Part shown: positions 9,184 through 19,960 of the stretch, one piece after another
How the letters are laid out: the number at the start of each line of letters is the position of its first letter
Numbering within the stretch: the stretch's first letter is position 1
NCBI RefSeq assembly: GCF_016937655.1
Contig: NZ_JAFHKL010000009.1
Coordinates: 186,001-250,000, forward strand
Length of the DNA: 64,000 nucleotides
From: Chromobacterium alkanivorans
GTDB lineage: Bacteria > Pseudomonadota > Gammaproteobacteria > Burkholderiales > Chromobacteriaceae
Reading direction: 5' to 3'
The notes under the pieces: model-generated
What the model was told of the DNA's origin: nothing
Database searches by the model: none
The model's input: only the letters and a program-made list of their open reading frames with translations
Program-made: the position numbers and the translations under genes

Positions 9184-9871
9184 TGGTATACCGGTAGTTC
9201 CACATCGCGGCGGGCTGCGCCCGTCGGGCATTCTCTTTCAGAGTAGCAAGAAATGTCTGACGCGAAACCAACTTGGCGCCCAAGCTCTGCAAATGGCGGG
9301 TGTGCATCTGGCAATCTATCATCGTCACGCCCTGCGTCCGCAAATGACGCACCATGTGGATGAAGGCCAGTTTGGACGCGTTGCTGCAGCGGGAAAACAT
9401 CGATTCGCCGTAAAACATCAGGCCCAGGCCGATGCCGTACAGGCCGCCGACCAGTTCGCCGTCCACCCAGGTTTCGAAGGAATGGGCGTAGCCCAGCCGG
9501 TGCAGACGGCAATACGCGTCCACCATCTCCGGCACGATCCAGGTGCCCTGCTGCTGGGTTCTGGGCTCGGCGCAGGCCGACATCACCTCGCGGAAGGCGG
9601 TGTCCACGCGGATTTCGTAAGGCTGATTGCGCAGCACCTTGTCCATGGAGCGGCTGACTTTCAGCTCGTCCGGGCACAGCACCATGCGCGGCGCCGGCGA
9701 CCACCACAGAATGGGTTCGCCTTCGGAAAACCAGGGGAAAATGCCTTGGGAGTACGCAGCCAGGATGCGCTGCGGGGATAGATCGCCTCCGGCGGCCAGC
9801 AAACCGTTGGGTTCGCGCAGAGCCAGCCGCACCGGAGGGAAGACCGGCTCAGGACCGAGCCAGGGGATCAT
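9170..9871 (-). CDS. aat: Leucyl/phenylalanyl-tRNA-protein transferase
   Basis: 233-aa Aat, which transfers Leu or Phe to N-terminal Arg/Lys of substrates of the Leu N-degron pathway. Conserved family segments are GLLAAGGDLSPQRILAAYSQG, IFPWFSEGEPILWWSPAPR and DCQMHTRHLQSLGA. The start at 9871 (MIPWLGPEPVFPP) gives the usual length, and its ATG overlaps the fur stop. The order fur-aat-bpt with 4- and 14-base overlaps makes one tight operon. Confidence 0.94.
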   Translation of the reverse strand: MIPWLGPEPVFPPVRLALREPNGLLAAGGDLSPQRILAAYSQGIFPWFSEGEPILWWSPAPRMVLCPDELKVSRSMDKVLRNQPYEIRVDTAFREVMSACAEPRTQQQGTWIVPEMVDAYCRLHRLGYAHSFETWVDGELVGGLYGIGLGLMFYGESMFSRCSNASKLAFIHMVRHLRTQGVTMIDCQMHTRHLQSLGAKLVSRQTFLATLKENARRAQPAAMWNYRYTNEPS

Positions 9872-10293
9872 GCCTTCTTGGCGTTGAGGCAGTCCGGGCA
9901 CTCGCCGTACATGTACAGCGCGTGATCGACGATGCGGAAGCCGTGCTGCTCGGCGATGCGGTCTTGCAGCGCCTCGATCTCCGGATCGAAGAACTCGACC
10001 ACCTTGCCGCAGCTGACGCACACCATGTGATCGTGATGGCCGCCCTGGTTCAGCTCGTACACGGCCTTGCCGGTTTCGAAATGGTGGCGCACCAGGATGC
10101 CGGCCTGCTCGAACTGGGTCAGCACGCGGTAAATGGTGGCAAGGCCGATGTCGATATTTTCCGCAAGCAGCTTGCGGTAGACATCTTCCGCCGACATGTG
10201 GCCGGCGTGCTCTTCCTCGAACAGATCGAGGATTTTCAAACGCGGGCCGGTGGCCTTGAGGCCGATATCTTTAAGGTGACTGGCTTTGCTCAT
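9868..10293 (-). CDS. fur: Ferric uptake regulator Fur
   Basis: 141-aa iron-responsive repressor. The winged-helix DNA-binding domain (GLKATGPRLKILDLFEE, GLATIYRVLTQFEQAGI) is followed by the metal-binding dimerisation domain with HHDHMVCVSCGKVVEF and the second cysteine pair GECPDC. The gene diverges from bamE, a classical fur-omlA arrangement. The 93-base intergenic region holds both promoters; I could not identify an unambiguous Fur box. Confidence 0.97.
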   Translation of the reverse strand: MSKASHLKDIGLKATGPRLKILDLFEEEHAGHMSAEDVYRKLLAENIDIGLATIYRVLTQFEQAGILVRHHFETGKAVYELNQGGHHDHMVCVSCGKVVEFFDPEIEALQDRIAEQHGFRIVDHALYMYGECPDCLNAKKA

Positions 10294-10386
10294 CGTGATA
10301 TAAAGTGGGTCGATTTCAGATCATGATAAAGCCTTTTCACGGCTTTGCCTAATTACCGCCTCATAACTTTTAGGTCACGGAGTATC

Positions 10387-11579
<1,193 letters not shown>

Positions 11580-11615
11580 GCGCCGGCGGGGAGCCCGCTC
11601 CCCGCCTCTCCTCCC

Positions 11616-12590
11616 ATGCGCCTCCTTCCGCTGACCCTAGGCCTCGCCGCAGGCCTGATCCTGCTCTCCCTGGTTTCACTGCTGCACGGCAGCGGCGTCA
11701 ACGCGTCCCTTCTGCTGGCCGGCCATCCGCCGCCGGAACTGGAATGGCAGCTGCTGCTGGAACTGCGCTTGCCGCGTCTGCTGGCCAGCGCCAGCGCCGG
11801 CGCCTTGCTGGCCAGCGCCGGCGCGGCGGTGCAGGCGCGATTCCGCAACCCGCTGGCCGAACCCGGCCTGATCGGCATCAACAGCGGCGCGGCCTTGGCC
11901 GCCGCCGCCGCGCTGAGCCTGGGCGCCGGCCTCTACGCCGTGTCCGCCTCCGCCTTCGCCGGCGGCCTGTTCTCCCTATTGCTGATCCGCCTGCTGGGCC
12001 AGACCCAGCAAGGCGGCAGCCGGCTGATCCTCAGCGGCCTGGCCATCAGCTCCTTGCTGGGCAGCCTGCTGACCCTGCTGATCACCACCCTGCCCGACGG
12101 CTCCTTGCGCGTGGTGATTTTCTGGCTGATGGGTAGCTTCGCCAGCGTGGACTGGCCGCAAACCTTGCTGCTGTGCGCGGCCGCGCCGCTGGTCTGGCTG
12201 GCGCTGCACCGGCAATGGCGCTTTCTCAACGCGCTGCAACTGGGCGAAACCGCCGCCTTTCACCTGGGCTTTGAAGTGCGCCGCCGCGAATGGCAGGTGG
12301 TGATCCTGGCCGCGCTGGCCGCCGGCCTGGTGGTGTCCGCCTGCGGCATGATAGGTTTCATCGGCCTGATGGGCCCGCACCTGGCGCGGCAACTGGTGGG
12401 CGGCAACGCGCGCCGGCTGCTGTGGATCGCGCCCATGCTGGGCGCGCTGCTGGCCATCGCCTCGGACTGGCTGGCGCGCAGCCTGCTGGCGCCCAGCGAG
12501 CTGCCGGTGGGCGTGATCACCAGCCTGATCGGCGCGCCCTTCTTCCTGTGGCTGCTGCGGCAAAGCGCGGAAAAGGACGGCCATGCTTGA
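11616..12590 (+). CDS. hmuU: ABC importer permease, FecCD/HmuU type
   Basis: 324-aa polytopic permease (about ten hydrophobic segments) of the BtuC/FecCD/HmuU family for haem, siderophore or cobalamin import. Visible hallmarks are FRNPLAEPGLIGINSGAALAA in the N-terminal half and GMIGFIGLMGPHLAR, the coupling helix before the ATPase contact. It overlaps the ATPase gene by 8 bases. No periplasmic binding protein or TonB receptor is adjacent. Haem is preferred only because the partner ATPase resembles HmuV. Confidence 0.85.
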   Translation: MRLLPLTLGLAAGLILLSLVSLLHGSGVNASLLLAGHPPPELEWQLLLELRLPRLLASASAGALLASAGAAVQARFRNPLAEPGLIGINSGAALAAAAALSLGAGLYAVSASAFAGGLFSLLLIRLLGQTQQGGSRLILSGLAISSLLGSLLTLLITTLPDGSLRVVIFWLMGSFASVDWPQTLLLCAAAPLVWLALHRQWRFLNALQLGETAAFHLGFEVRRREWQVVILAALAAGLVVSACGMIGFIGLMGPHLARQLVGGNARRLLWIAPMLGALLAIASDWLARSLLAPSELPVGVITSLIGAPFFLWLLRQSAEKDGHA

Positions 12591-13356
12591 AGCCCGCGCC
12601 GTCAGCCTCGTTCGCCAGGGCCGCCTGTTGGTGGAATCGGTGTCCCTGCGCGTGACGCCGGGCGAACTCAATATCGTGCTAGGCCCCAACGGGGCCGGCA
12701 AAAGCAGCTTGTTGGGCATGCTGGCCGGTCTGCACGCGCCCAGCGCCGGCGAGGTCTGGATGGCCGGACGGCCGCTGCGCGGCCAATCCGCCGCGCAACT
12801 GGCGCGCCAGCGCGCGGTGGTGGAGCAAAATCCGTTGACGCCGGCCGGCTGGAGCACGGCGGAGCTGATCCAGTCTGGCGCCTACCTGCTGGCCCCTGCC
12901 GACGACGCCTGCCGCCGGGCGATGGAGCTGACCTGCACCGAGGAGCTGGCGCAGCGCCAGGCGAGCACGCTGTCCGGCGGCGAGCAGCAACGCGTCCACC
13001 TGGCGCGCGCGTTGTGCCAGTTGCTGGCCTCCGCGGAGACGGAGCGCTATCTCTTGCTGGACGAACCCACCGCCGCGCTGGATTTCGCGATGGCCGACGC
13101 GCTGCTGGCGCAAGTGGCCCGCATCTGCCGCGACTTGAACATCGGCGCGCTGGCGGTAGTCCACGATCTGAACCTGGCGCTGCGCCACGCCGACAATGTG
13201 CTGCTGTTGAACGAAGGACGCGCCGCCGGTTTCGGGCCGACGGCGGACATCATGCGGCGGGAGCAGTTGGAGGCGGTTTACGGCGTGCGGCTGGCGGAGC
13301 TGAGCAGCCGGGAGCACGCCTTGCGCGCCTTCGTGCCGCTGCCCCACTCCCATTAA
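12583..13356 (+). CDS. hmuV: ABC importer ATPase, HmuV-like (haem)
   Basis: 257-aa ATPase with Walker A GPNGAGKSS, Q-loop VVEQNPL, signature LSGGEQQRVHLAR, Walker B YLLLDEPTAALD and H-loop VVHDLNLAL. The segment organisation, including PTADIMRREQLEAVYGV, matches HmuV. It forms a two-gene import unit with the preceding permease. Fur encoded 2.3 kb away hints at iron control, but no Fur box was established. Confidence 0.83.
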   Translation: MLEARAVSLVRQGRLLVESVSLRVTPGELNIVLGPNGAGKSSLLGMLAGLHAPSAGEVWMAGRPLRGQSAAQLARQRAVVEQNPLTPAGWSTAELIQSGAYLLAPADDACRRAMELTCTEELAQRQASTLSGGEQQRVHLARALCQLLASAETERYLLLDEPTAALDFAMADALLAQVARICRDLNIGALAVVHDLNLALRHADNVLLLNEGRAAGFGPTADIMRREQLEAVYGVRLAELSSREHALRAFVPLPHSH

Positions 13357-13379
13357 AACCGGTTCGCTAGCCGCTGAAT

Positions 13380-14018
13380 TCAGCGATGCGGCGTCTGCTT
13401 GCACTCGCTGAGAAAACGCGCGCGGTCGGCCTCGCCCACTTCCCCGGCGAAGCCCTGGGTGATCACCGCTTCCGCGCCGCGCCGGTTTTCCCCCAGCTGC
13501 AAGCACATCTGCTTGGCCTGGATCACGCAGGCCGCGCCCTTGGCCATGCCGTGCCGCACCAGCGCGTCCGCCACTTCCTGGCAGATCCATTCCTGGTAGT
13601 TCAAACGGTGGGAGATCACGTCGATCAGCCGCGCGATGCGGCCGAAGCCGTGCAGCCGTCCGCCCGGAATGTAGGCGACGTGGGCGATGCCCTCGAAGGG
13701 CACCAAGTGGTGCGGGCACAGGCTGTGGATGGAGATATTGCTGATGATGACCATCTCGCGGGAGTCGTCTTCAAAACCGCAGCCCAGCACCTCGCTCGGA
13801 TCGGCGGCGTAGCCGTCCAGCAGGCGGTCGCGCCAGAACGCGCTGACCCGCTCCGCGGTCTTGCCCAGGTGCGGATCGCCCTTCGGCTGAAAGCCGCAGG
13901 CGGTCAGCAAATCGGTCACCGCGCGTTCAAACGCGTCCTTGTCGAACGAGCGCAAACGCTCCACGCCCACTCTGGGCGCGCGCTCAGGCGCGGGATGATC
14001 GCAATGCTGGTGGTCCAT
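13380..14018 (-). CDS. folE: GTP cyclohydrolase I
   Basis: 212-aa FolE converting GTP to 7,8-dihydroneopterin triphosphate (folate/pterin pathway). Zinc ligands are visible in SLCPHHLVPFEG and in AKQMCLQLGE; LIDVISHRLNYQEW and GRIARLIDV are also conserved. The ATG at 14018 is preceded by AAGGGAGACGAT. It converges with hmuV. Confidence 0.93.
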   Translation of the reverse strand: MDHQHCDHPAPERAPRVGVERLRSFDKDAFERAVTDLLTACGFQPKGDPHLGKTAERVSAFWRDRLLDGYAADPSEVLGCGFEDDSREMVIISNISIHSLCPHHLVPFEGIAHVAYIPGGRLHGFGRIARLIDVISHRLNYQEWICQEVADALVRHGMAKGAACVIQAKQMCLQLGENRRGAEAVITQGFAGEVGEADRARFLSECKQTPHR

Positions 14019-14153
14019 ATCGTCTCCCTTGTGGCTGCTTGCCCAATATCCGCCGCGTTCCGCTCTTTGCGCCGTGGAACACGGCGGCGGCTTGCAATCG
14101 AAATAGGGTTTCGAGAGCGGCCGGCAGGGAAAGTTGCATCCGCCGGCGGCATG

Positions 14154-14187
14154 AAAAACCCGGGGCGGCGACGCCGGCCCCGGGTTT
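14154..14187 (-). terminator. Terminator of the prkA-yeaH-spoVR operon
   Basis: Stem AAACCCGGGG / CCCCGGGTTT (10 bp, perfect) followed on the minus strand by a T-run, 26 bases after the spoVR stop. Confidence 0.85.
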
Positions 14188-14212
14188 GCGACTATATCAC
14201 AGGCCGCCGCCG

Positions 14213-15727
14213 CTACACGCGCGCGCCTTCCAGATTGGATTTCATCTCGTAGCTCTGCTTGACGTCGCCATTGCCGTCCACGCTTTCCAGCCTCACGTCG
14301 AAGCCCCACAGCCGGCACACGTGCTTGAGCACCTCGTTGGCGCTGTTGTCGTCCAGCGGCCGGCGGTTGTGCATGGTGTGGCGCAGCACCAGGCTGCGGT
14401 CGCCGCGCACATTGACCGACCACACCTGGATATTGGGTTCGCGCGAACCCAGGTTGTACTGCTCGGCCAGCTTGCCGCGAATGTCGCGATAGCCCATATC
14501 GTCGTGGATGGCGGACACCTCCAGCTTGTCGTCGTGGTCATCGTCGCGAATCGAGAACAGACGGAAATCGCGAATCAGTTTGGGCGACAGATACTGCGAG
14601 ATGAAGCTCTCGTCCTTGAAGTTCTTCATCGCGAACTCCAGCGATTCCCGCCACGGCGTGCCGGCCAGGTCCGGGAACCAGGCGCGGTCCTCGTCGGTGG
14701 GGGCTTCGCAAATGCGCTTGATGTCCTGATACATGGAGAAGCCCAGCGCGTAGGGGTTGATGCCGTTGTACCAACGCGCCGTCACCGGCGGCTGGTAGAC
14801 CACATTGGTGTGGCTCTGCAGAAACTCCATCATGAAGCCGTCGGTGACCATGCCTTTGTCGTACAGACGGTTGAGGATGGTGTAGTGCCAGAAGGTGGCC
14901 CAGCCCTCGTTCATCACCTGGGTCTGGCGCTGCGGGTAGAAATACTGCGCCACCTTGCGCACGATGCGCACCACCTCGCGCTGCCAAGGCTCCAGCAGCG
15001 GCGCGGATTTCTCGATGAAGTACAGCAGGTTTTCCTGCGGCTCCGGCGGAAAGCGCGGCGGCGACTTGTCGCTGCCGTCCTTGTCGCGCTTGGGAATGGT
15101 GCGCCACAAGTCGTTGACCTGGGTCTGCAGGTATTGCTCGCGCTCTTCCTGGCGCGCCTGCTCCTTGGCCAGCGACAGCTTCTGCGGCCGCTTGTAGCGG
15201 TCCACGCCGTAATTCATCAGCGCGTGACAGCTGTCCAGCAAGTCCTCCACCGCGTCGATGCCGTAGCGCTCCTCGCACTTGGTGATGTAGCTCTTGGCGA
15301 ACACCAGGTAGTCGATGATGGCCGAGGCGTCGGTCCAGGCGCGGAACAGGTAGTTGCCCTTGAAAAAGCTGTTGTGGCCGTAAGCGGCGTGGGCGATCAC
15401 CAGCGCCTGCATCGTCATGGAGTTTTCTTCCATCAGATAGGCGATGCAGGGGTTGGAGTTGATCACGATCTCGTAGGCCAGGCCCATCTGGCCTCGCTTA
15501 TAGCTTTTCTCGGTGGCGACGAAATGCTTGCCGTAGCTCCAGTGATGGTAATTGACCGGCATGCCCACCGAGGCGTAGGCGTCCATCATCTGCTCGGCGG
15601 TGATGACTTCCAGCTGATTGGGATAGACATCCAGCTTGAATTCATCCACCGCGATGGTACGTATCTGCCGGTCGTACTCGTCGACAAGGTCGAAGGTCCA
15701 TTCGGACCCGGTAGAAATGGGTGTCAT
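14213..15727 (-). CDS. ycgB: SpoVR family protein (YcgB)
   Basis: 504-aa SpoVR/YcgB protein. Conserved features are the opening SEWTFDLVDEYDRQIR, HHWSYGKHFVATEKSYKRG, YEIVINSNPCIAYLMEEN and MNEGWATFWHYTI. In enterobacteria and pseudomonads it belongs with PrkA and YeaH in an RpoS/nitrogen-starvation unit; its biochemical role is unsettled. It is the third gene after prkA and yeaH, but is separated from yeaH by a 146-bp repeat element that could alter co-transcription or mRNA stability. Confidence 0.92.
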   Translation of the reverse strand: MTPISTGSEWTFDLVDEYDRQIRTIAVDEFKLDVYPNQLEVITAEQMMDAYASVGMPVNYHHWSYGKHFVATEKSYKRGQMGLAYEIVINSNPCIAYLMEENSMTMQALVIAHAAYGHNSFFKGNYLFRAWTDASAIIDYLVFAKSYITKCEERYGIDAVEDLLDSCHALMNYGVDRYKRPQKLSLAKEQARQEEREQYLQTQVNDLWRTIPKRDKDGSDKSPPRFPPEPQENLLYFIEKSAPLLEPWQREVVRIVRKVAQYFYPQRQTQVMNEGWATFWHYTILNRLYDKGMVTDGFMMEFLQSHTNVVYQPPVTARWYNGINPYALGFSMYQDIKRICEAPTDEDRAWFPDLAGTPWRESLEFAMKNFKDESFISQYLSPKLIRDFRLFSIRDDDHDDKLEVSAIHDDMGYRDIRGKLAEQYNLGSREPNIQVWSVNVRGDRSLVLRHTMHNRRPLDDNSANEVLKHVCRLWGFDVRLESVDGNGDVKQSYEMKSNLEGARV

Positions 15728-15752
15728 GTTGCTGTCCCCTTGGCAAGACCGC

Positions 15753-15898
15753 TAAGAACCTGTTTACGATCTGCTGCGCGTCGGCGATACGGCGTTGAAA
15801 CCGAGCTCAAAATGCTCATGTACCACGAGTACATTCCGCTTTTTCGCTCGTTTCCGCCTTGTCTCGCCTTAGCTCGCGAGATCATAAACACGTTCTCA
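15753..15898 (+). repeat. 146-bp palindrome-ended repeat element, copy 1
   Basis: Starts TAAGAACCTGTTTACGATCT and ends with the near-complement AGATCATAAACACGTTCTCA (18 of 20 positions pair). Its core contains CGATACGGCGTTGAAA, the central GTACcacgaGTAC and CGCCTTGTCTCG. Two close copies are at 41847-41992 and 42585-42730, and a divergent one at 59147-59291. It fills the yeaH-spoVR gap, and its right end forms the yeaH stop codon (TGA read on the minus strand). Confidence 0.9.
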
Positions 15899-17179
15899 GG
15901 CGGTGGCGGCGCGGCCATTGGCCGGCTGACGCTTGAACAGTTCCCGGAAAACCGGGTAGATGTCGGAAGCCGAACGAATTTTCTGCATCGCGAACTGGCG
16001 GTTGCGTTCCTGCACCTTCAGGTATTCGTACCAGAGGTTTTGCGGCTCTCCTTCGGTGATCTCGATGTAGGCGAAGTACTGGCAGTAAGGCAGCAGGTCT
16101 TCCTCCATGATGCGGCCGCAGTTGGCGGAATCGCTGTCCCAGTTGTCGCCGTCGGACGCCTGGGCGGCGTAGATATTCCATTCGCTGCCGGCGTAGCGCT
16201 TCTTGACGATCTCCGCCATCAGATTGAGCGCAGAGGACACCACGGTGCCGCCGGATTCGCGCGAGTGGAAGAAATCCTCCTCGCTCACCTCCACCGCGCT
16301 GGTATGGTGGCGGATGAACACCACCTCGATCTTCTCGTAATTGCGCTGCAAGAACAGGTACAACAGGATGAAGAAGCGCTTGGCCATGTCCTTCTTCTGC
16401 TCGTCCATGGAGCCGGACACGTCCATGATGCAGAACATCACCGCCTGGCTGGTGGGCTTGGGCTGCTTGACCCGGTTGTTGTAGCGCAGGTCGAACGGGT
16501 CAATCCACGGAATGCTGGCGATGCGCTCGCGCAGCCGGTGAATGCTTTGCCGTTTTTCGCGGATTTCCAGAGTGTTGTCCTCGTCATCCTCCATCAGGGT
16601 GTCGAGTTCCTCCTCCGCGTCGCCCAGCGTGGCCATCGTCGGCGCGGCCATCGCCACCCGCCGCGCCAGCGCACCGCGCAGCGAACGCACGATATTGATG
16701 TTGGCCGGCGTGCCGTCGTTGGTGTAGCCGGCGCGCACCGTCTTCATCTCCTCAATGCCCATCAGCTGGGTCTTGATCAGATTGGGCAGCGCCAGATCGT
16801 CGAAGAACACGTTCATGAATTCTTCGCGCGACAGCTGGAACACGAAATCGTCCTCGCCCTCGCCGTCCTGGCTGGCCTTGCTGCCGCCGCCGCCCCCGCC
16901 GCCCTGCGGCCGCGGCAAGCGGTCGCCTTTGACGAACTCCTCATTGCCCGGGTGCACGTTTTCCGTCATGCCGCCCTTGCCGTGGTGGAAAACGGGTTCG
17001 GAAATATCCTTTACCGGAATCGAGACCTTCTCCCCGCTCTCGATGTCGGTAATGCTGCGCCCCTTGACCGCCTTGGCGACGGCCTCCTTGATTTGGGCCT
17101 TGAAACGGCGCAGAAACCGTTCGCGGTTGACCGCGGACTTGTTCTTGCCGTTGAGGCGCCGATCGATGATGTGGGACAT
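15896..17179 (-). CDS. yeaH: YeaH/YhbH family protein (DUF444, von Willebrand A-like)
   Basis: 427-aa partner of PrkA. The basic N-terminus ([22 protein letters not shown]) is followed by a Gly-rich linker near residue 95 and a vWA-type domain with the MIDAS motif DVSGSMDE around residue 253. The ATG at 17179 follows GAGGTGCTT; a GTG two codons upstream is an alternative. The protein ends [10 protein letters not shown], with its TGA lying inside the terminal arm of repeat copy 1, so the original C-terminus may have been slightly changed by insertion. Confidence 0.93.
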   Translation of the reverse strand: MSHIIDRRLNGKNKSAVNRERFLRRFKAQIKEAVAKAVKGRSITDIESGEKVSIPVKDISEPVFHHGKGGMTENVHPGNEEFVKGDRLPRPQGGGGGGGSKASQDGEGEDDFVFQLSREEFMNVFFDDLALPNLIKTQLMGIEEMKTVRAGYTNDGTPANINIVRSLRGALARRVAMAAPTMATLGDAEEELDTLMEDDEDNTLEIREKRQSIHRLRERIASIPWIDPFDLRYNNRVKQPKPTSQAVMFCIMDVSGSMDEQKKDMAKRFFILLYLFLQRNYEKIEVVFIRHHTSAVEVSEEDFFHSRESGGTVVSSALNLMAEIVKKRYAGSEWNIYAAQASDGDNWDSDSANCGRIMEEDLLPYCQYFAYIEITEGEPQNLWYEYLKVQERNRQFAMQKIRSASDIYPVFRELFKRQPANGRAATA

Positions 17180-17315
17180 AAGCACCTCGCTTTGCCTGTG
17201 CCGGCGGCGGCCGCGCGCTGGCGGCCATCGCCTGGCTTGCTGTTGTTATCTATTCACCGCCCGGCCGCGCGGGCGATTTCCGGCGCCGCCCTGGCGGCGC
17301 CGGATCAGCGATGGC

Positions 17316-19244
17316 TTACGAGGACTTGCGCACTCGCAGATACCATTCGCACAACAGACGCACTTGCTTGGCGGTGTAGCCTTTCTCCACCATGCGGTTG
17401 ACGAAGTCCTCGTGCTTCTTCGCGTCCTCGGCGCTGGCCTTGGCGTTGAAGGAGATCACCGGCAACAGCTCCTCGGTGTTGGAGAACATCTTCTTCTCGA
17501 TGACCGTGCGCAGCTTCTCGTAGCTGGTCCAGGTGGGGTTCTTGCCGCCGTTGTTGGCCCGCGCCCGCAACACGAAGTTGACGATCTCGTTGCGGAAGTC
17601 TTTCGGGTTGGAAATCCCGGCCGGCTTCTCGATCTTCTCCAGCTCCGCGTTCAGGGAGGTGCGGTCGAAGATCTCGCCGGTGTCCTGATCGCGGTACTCC
17701 TGATCCTGAATCCAGAAGTCCGCGAAGCTGACGTAGCGGTCGAAGATGTTCTGGCCATATTCCGAGTAGCTTTCCAGATAAGCGGTTTGAATCTCCTTGC
17801 CGATGAACTCCACGTACTTGGGCGCCAGGTACTCCTTCAGGAAGGTCAGATACTTCTGCTCGGTTTCCGCCGGGAACTGCTCGCGCTCAACCTGCTGCTC
17901 GATCACGTACAGCAAGTGCACCGGGTTGGCCGCCACTTCGCTGTGATCGAAGTTGAACACCTTGGACAGAATCTTGTAGGCGAAGCGCGTGGACAAGCCG
18001 CTCATGCCCTCGTCCACCCCGGCGTAATCGCGGTATTCCTGGATGGATTTGGCCTTGGGATCCGTATCCTTCAGATTGTCCCCGTCGTACACCTGCATCT
18101 TGCTGAACAGGCTGGAGTTTTCCGGCTCTTTCAGCCGCGACAGCACCGCGAACTGCGACATCATCTTCAGCGTGCCCGGCGCGCACGGCGCGCGGCCCAG
18201 CGAAGAGTTGCGGATCAGCTTGTCGTAGATCTTGATCTCGTCGGACACGCGCAGGCAATACGGCACCTTGACGATGTAGATCCGGTCGAGGAAGGCCTCG
18301 TTGTTCTTGTTGTTGCGGAACTGCTTCCACTCGGACTCGTTGGAGTGGGCCAGGATCACGCCTTCGAACGGAATCGCGCCAAAGCCCTCGGTGCCCTTGA
18401 AGTTGCCTTCCTGGGTGGCCGTCAGCAGCGGGTGCAAGACCTTGATCGGCGCCTTGAACATCTCCACGAATTCCAGCAAGCCCTGGTTGGCCAGGCACAA
18501 GCCGCCAGAGTAGCTGTAAGCGTCCGGATCGTCCTGCGCGTATTTCTCCAGCTTGCGGATATCCACCTTGCCCACCAGCGACGAAATGTCCTGGTTGTTC
18601 TCGTCGCCCGGCTCGGTCTTGGCCACCGCGATCTGCTTGAGCACCGACGGATAGCGCTTGACCACGCGGAACTGGCCGATGTCGCCGTTGAACTCATGCA
18701 GCCGCTTCACCGCCCACGGGCTGGGGATGCTCTTCAGATAACGGCGCGGAATGCCGTATTCCTCTTCCAGCAGCGCCCCGTCCTCGTCGTAGTTGAACAG
18801 CGCCAGCGGAGACTCGTTGACCGGGCTGCCTTTCAGGCAATAGAACGGCACCAGCTCCATCAGCTCTTTAAGCTTCTCGGCGATGGACGATTTGCCGCCG
18901 CCCACCGGGCCCAGCAAATAGAGGATCTGCTTCTTCTCTTCCAGGCCTTGCGCGGCGTGGCGGAAGTAGGACACCACCTGTTCGATCACCTCCTCGGTGC
19001 CGTAGAAATCACGGAACGCGGGATAGACCTTGATGACTTTGTTGGAAAAAATGCGGGACAGACGCGAATCGTGCCGAGTGTCCACCAGCTCCGGCTCGCC
19101 GATGGCGGCCAGCATGCGCTCTGCGGCGGTGGCGTAAGCGCCAGGGTCTTTCTTGCAGAGCTCCAGGTACTCCTGGATGGTGTACTCCTCCTCACGAGTC
19201 TTGTCGTAACGAGCAGCGTAGTGACTGAAGATATCCGGGTGCAT
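17316..19244 (-). CDS. prkA: PrkA serine protein kinase (YeaG)
   Basis: 642-aa PrkA: an AAA+ N-terminal domain with Walker A GPVGGGKSS (about residues 112-120) and a C-terminal kinase-like PrkA domain. It autophosphorylates and drives stress/starvation responses, with YeaH as partner. The ATG at 19244 (MHPDIFSHYAARYDK) has AGGAGAGAGCC upstream. It is the first gene of the operon prkA-yeaH-spoVR and is followed by 136 bases before yeaH. Confidence 0.96.
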   Translation of the reverse strand: MHPDIFSHYAARYDKTREEEYTIQEYLELCKKDPGAYATAAERMLAAIGEPELVDTRHDSRLSRIFSNKVIKVYPAFRDFYGTEEVIEQVVSYFRHAAQGLEEKKQILYLLGPVGGGKSSIAEKLKELMELVPFYCLKGSPVNESPLALFNYDEDGALLEEEYGIPRRYLKSIPSPWAVKRLHEFNGDIGQFRVVKRYPSVLKQIAVAKTEPGDENNQDISSLVGKVDIRKLEKYAQDDPDAYSYSGGLCLANQGLLEFVEMFKAPIKVLHPLLTATQEGNFKGTEGFGAIPFEGVILAHSNESEWKQFRNNKNNEAFLDRIYIVKVPYCLRVSDEIKIYDKLIRNSSLGRAPCAPGTLKMMSQFAVLSRLKEPENSSLFSKMQVYDGDNLKDTDPKAKSIQEYRDYAGVDEGMSGLSTRFAYKILSKVFNFDHSEVAANPVHLLYVIEQQVEREQFPAETEQKYLTFLKEYLAPKYVEFIGKEIQTAYLESYSEYGQNIFDRYVSFADFWIQDQEYRDQDTGEIFDRTSLNAELEKIEKPAGISNPKDFRNEIVNFVLRARANNGGKNPTWTSYEKLRTVIEKKMFSNTEELLPVISFNAKASAEDAKKHEDFVNRMVEKGYTAKQVRLLCEWYLRVRKSS

Positions 19245-19642
19245 GGCTCTCTCCTGGCAGGTAGCAGAGGCGCAAACGATATGCACGCGGCAACCGCTGC
19301 TCCCCTTGCTGAATTAGAGTATTCACATTGTTTCCGGCTTTCTTTTTCTGGGTATAGCATAACGCACAGCCTGGCAGGGCAAAACCGCGCCTGCACACAA
19401 AATATGAGATCGTGAGCCAGATTCAATACAAGTATTTGAAATGGATGGTGAATTCCGCCAGCTTTTTTTTGTAACGGGAGACGAGCGGCATGTAAGCGGG
19501 AGTAAACGGAAATCGGCCCAAAAAAAACGCTTTGAGAATCAAACGTTTCCAGCGCGGCGCTCGAAACATTTAGACCAAACCCGCGGGCGGACAAAGAGAA
19601 AAGAATATAAAGAATGCGCCGCGCCGGCGCGGCCGGCGGCGC
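19245..19642. promoter_or_regulatory. Intergenic region upstream of prkA
   Basis: 398 bases, clearly more AT-rich than the flanks, with no recognisable gene. As the upstream region of prkA it should carry its promoter. It contains a near-palindrome at 19422-19440 (TTCAATAC AA GTATTTGAA), a possible operator. I could not place a definite sigma-54 or RpoS promoter. Confidence 0.35.
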
Positions 19643-19960
19643 TCAGCCTTTGCGCTGCACGATGCGCACGCCGATTTCATAGATGCGGCCGCGCTGCACC
19701 TCGTTGCAGCGCTTGACCTCCACCACCGCCTCCAGCGGCTTGCCCGGCATGCCGCCCACCCCCGGGGCCAGCACGATCACGGACAGGCGCTCGCCAAACT
19801 GCGGCACAAAGGACGAGCGCAGCGCCATGCCGTCCACCGACAGATCCACGCACTCGCCGTAATGGGTTTCGCCGCTGATCAAAGAACGGATGCGGGCCTT
19901 GCAGCCCATGCTGATGCGGCGCCCGCGCCGTCGATCCCGGTAAGGATCAAACGGCGACAC
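19643..19960 (-). CDS. PilZ-domain protein (c-di-GMP binding)
   Basis: 105-aa single PilZ domain. The c-di-GMP-binding arginine motif is in DRRRGRRISM, with the second motif in CVDLSVDGMAL. It starts with GTG at 19960, overlapping the nudF stop by 14 bases, so it is the last gene of a DUF2062-nudF-PilZ operon. It probably couples c-di-GMP level to motility or surface behaviour; the partner is unknown. Confidence 0.82.
   Translation of the reverse strand: MSPFDPYRDRRRGRRISMGCKARIRSLISGETHYGECVDLSVDGMALRSSFVPQFGERLSVIVLAPGVGGMPGKPLEAVVEVKRCNEVQRGRIYEIGVRIVQRKG

Noticed and set aside
14039-19415. Very long plus-strand reading frames (1120 and 886 codons) opposite spoVR, yeaH and prkA
   Set aside because: They are antisense shadows of well-conserved minus-strand genes in GC-rich DNA; their His/Gln/Arg/Val-rich composition is not protein-like.
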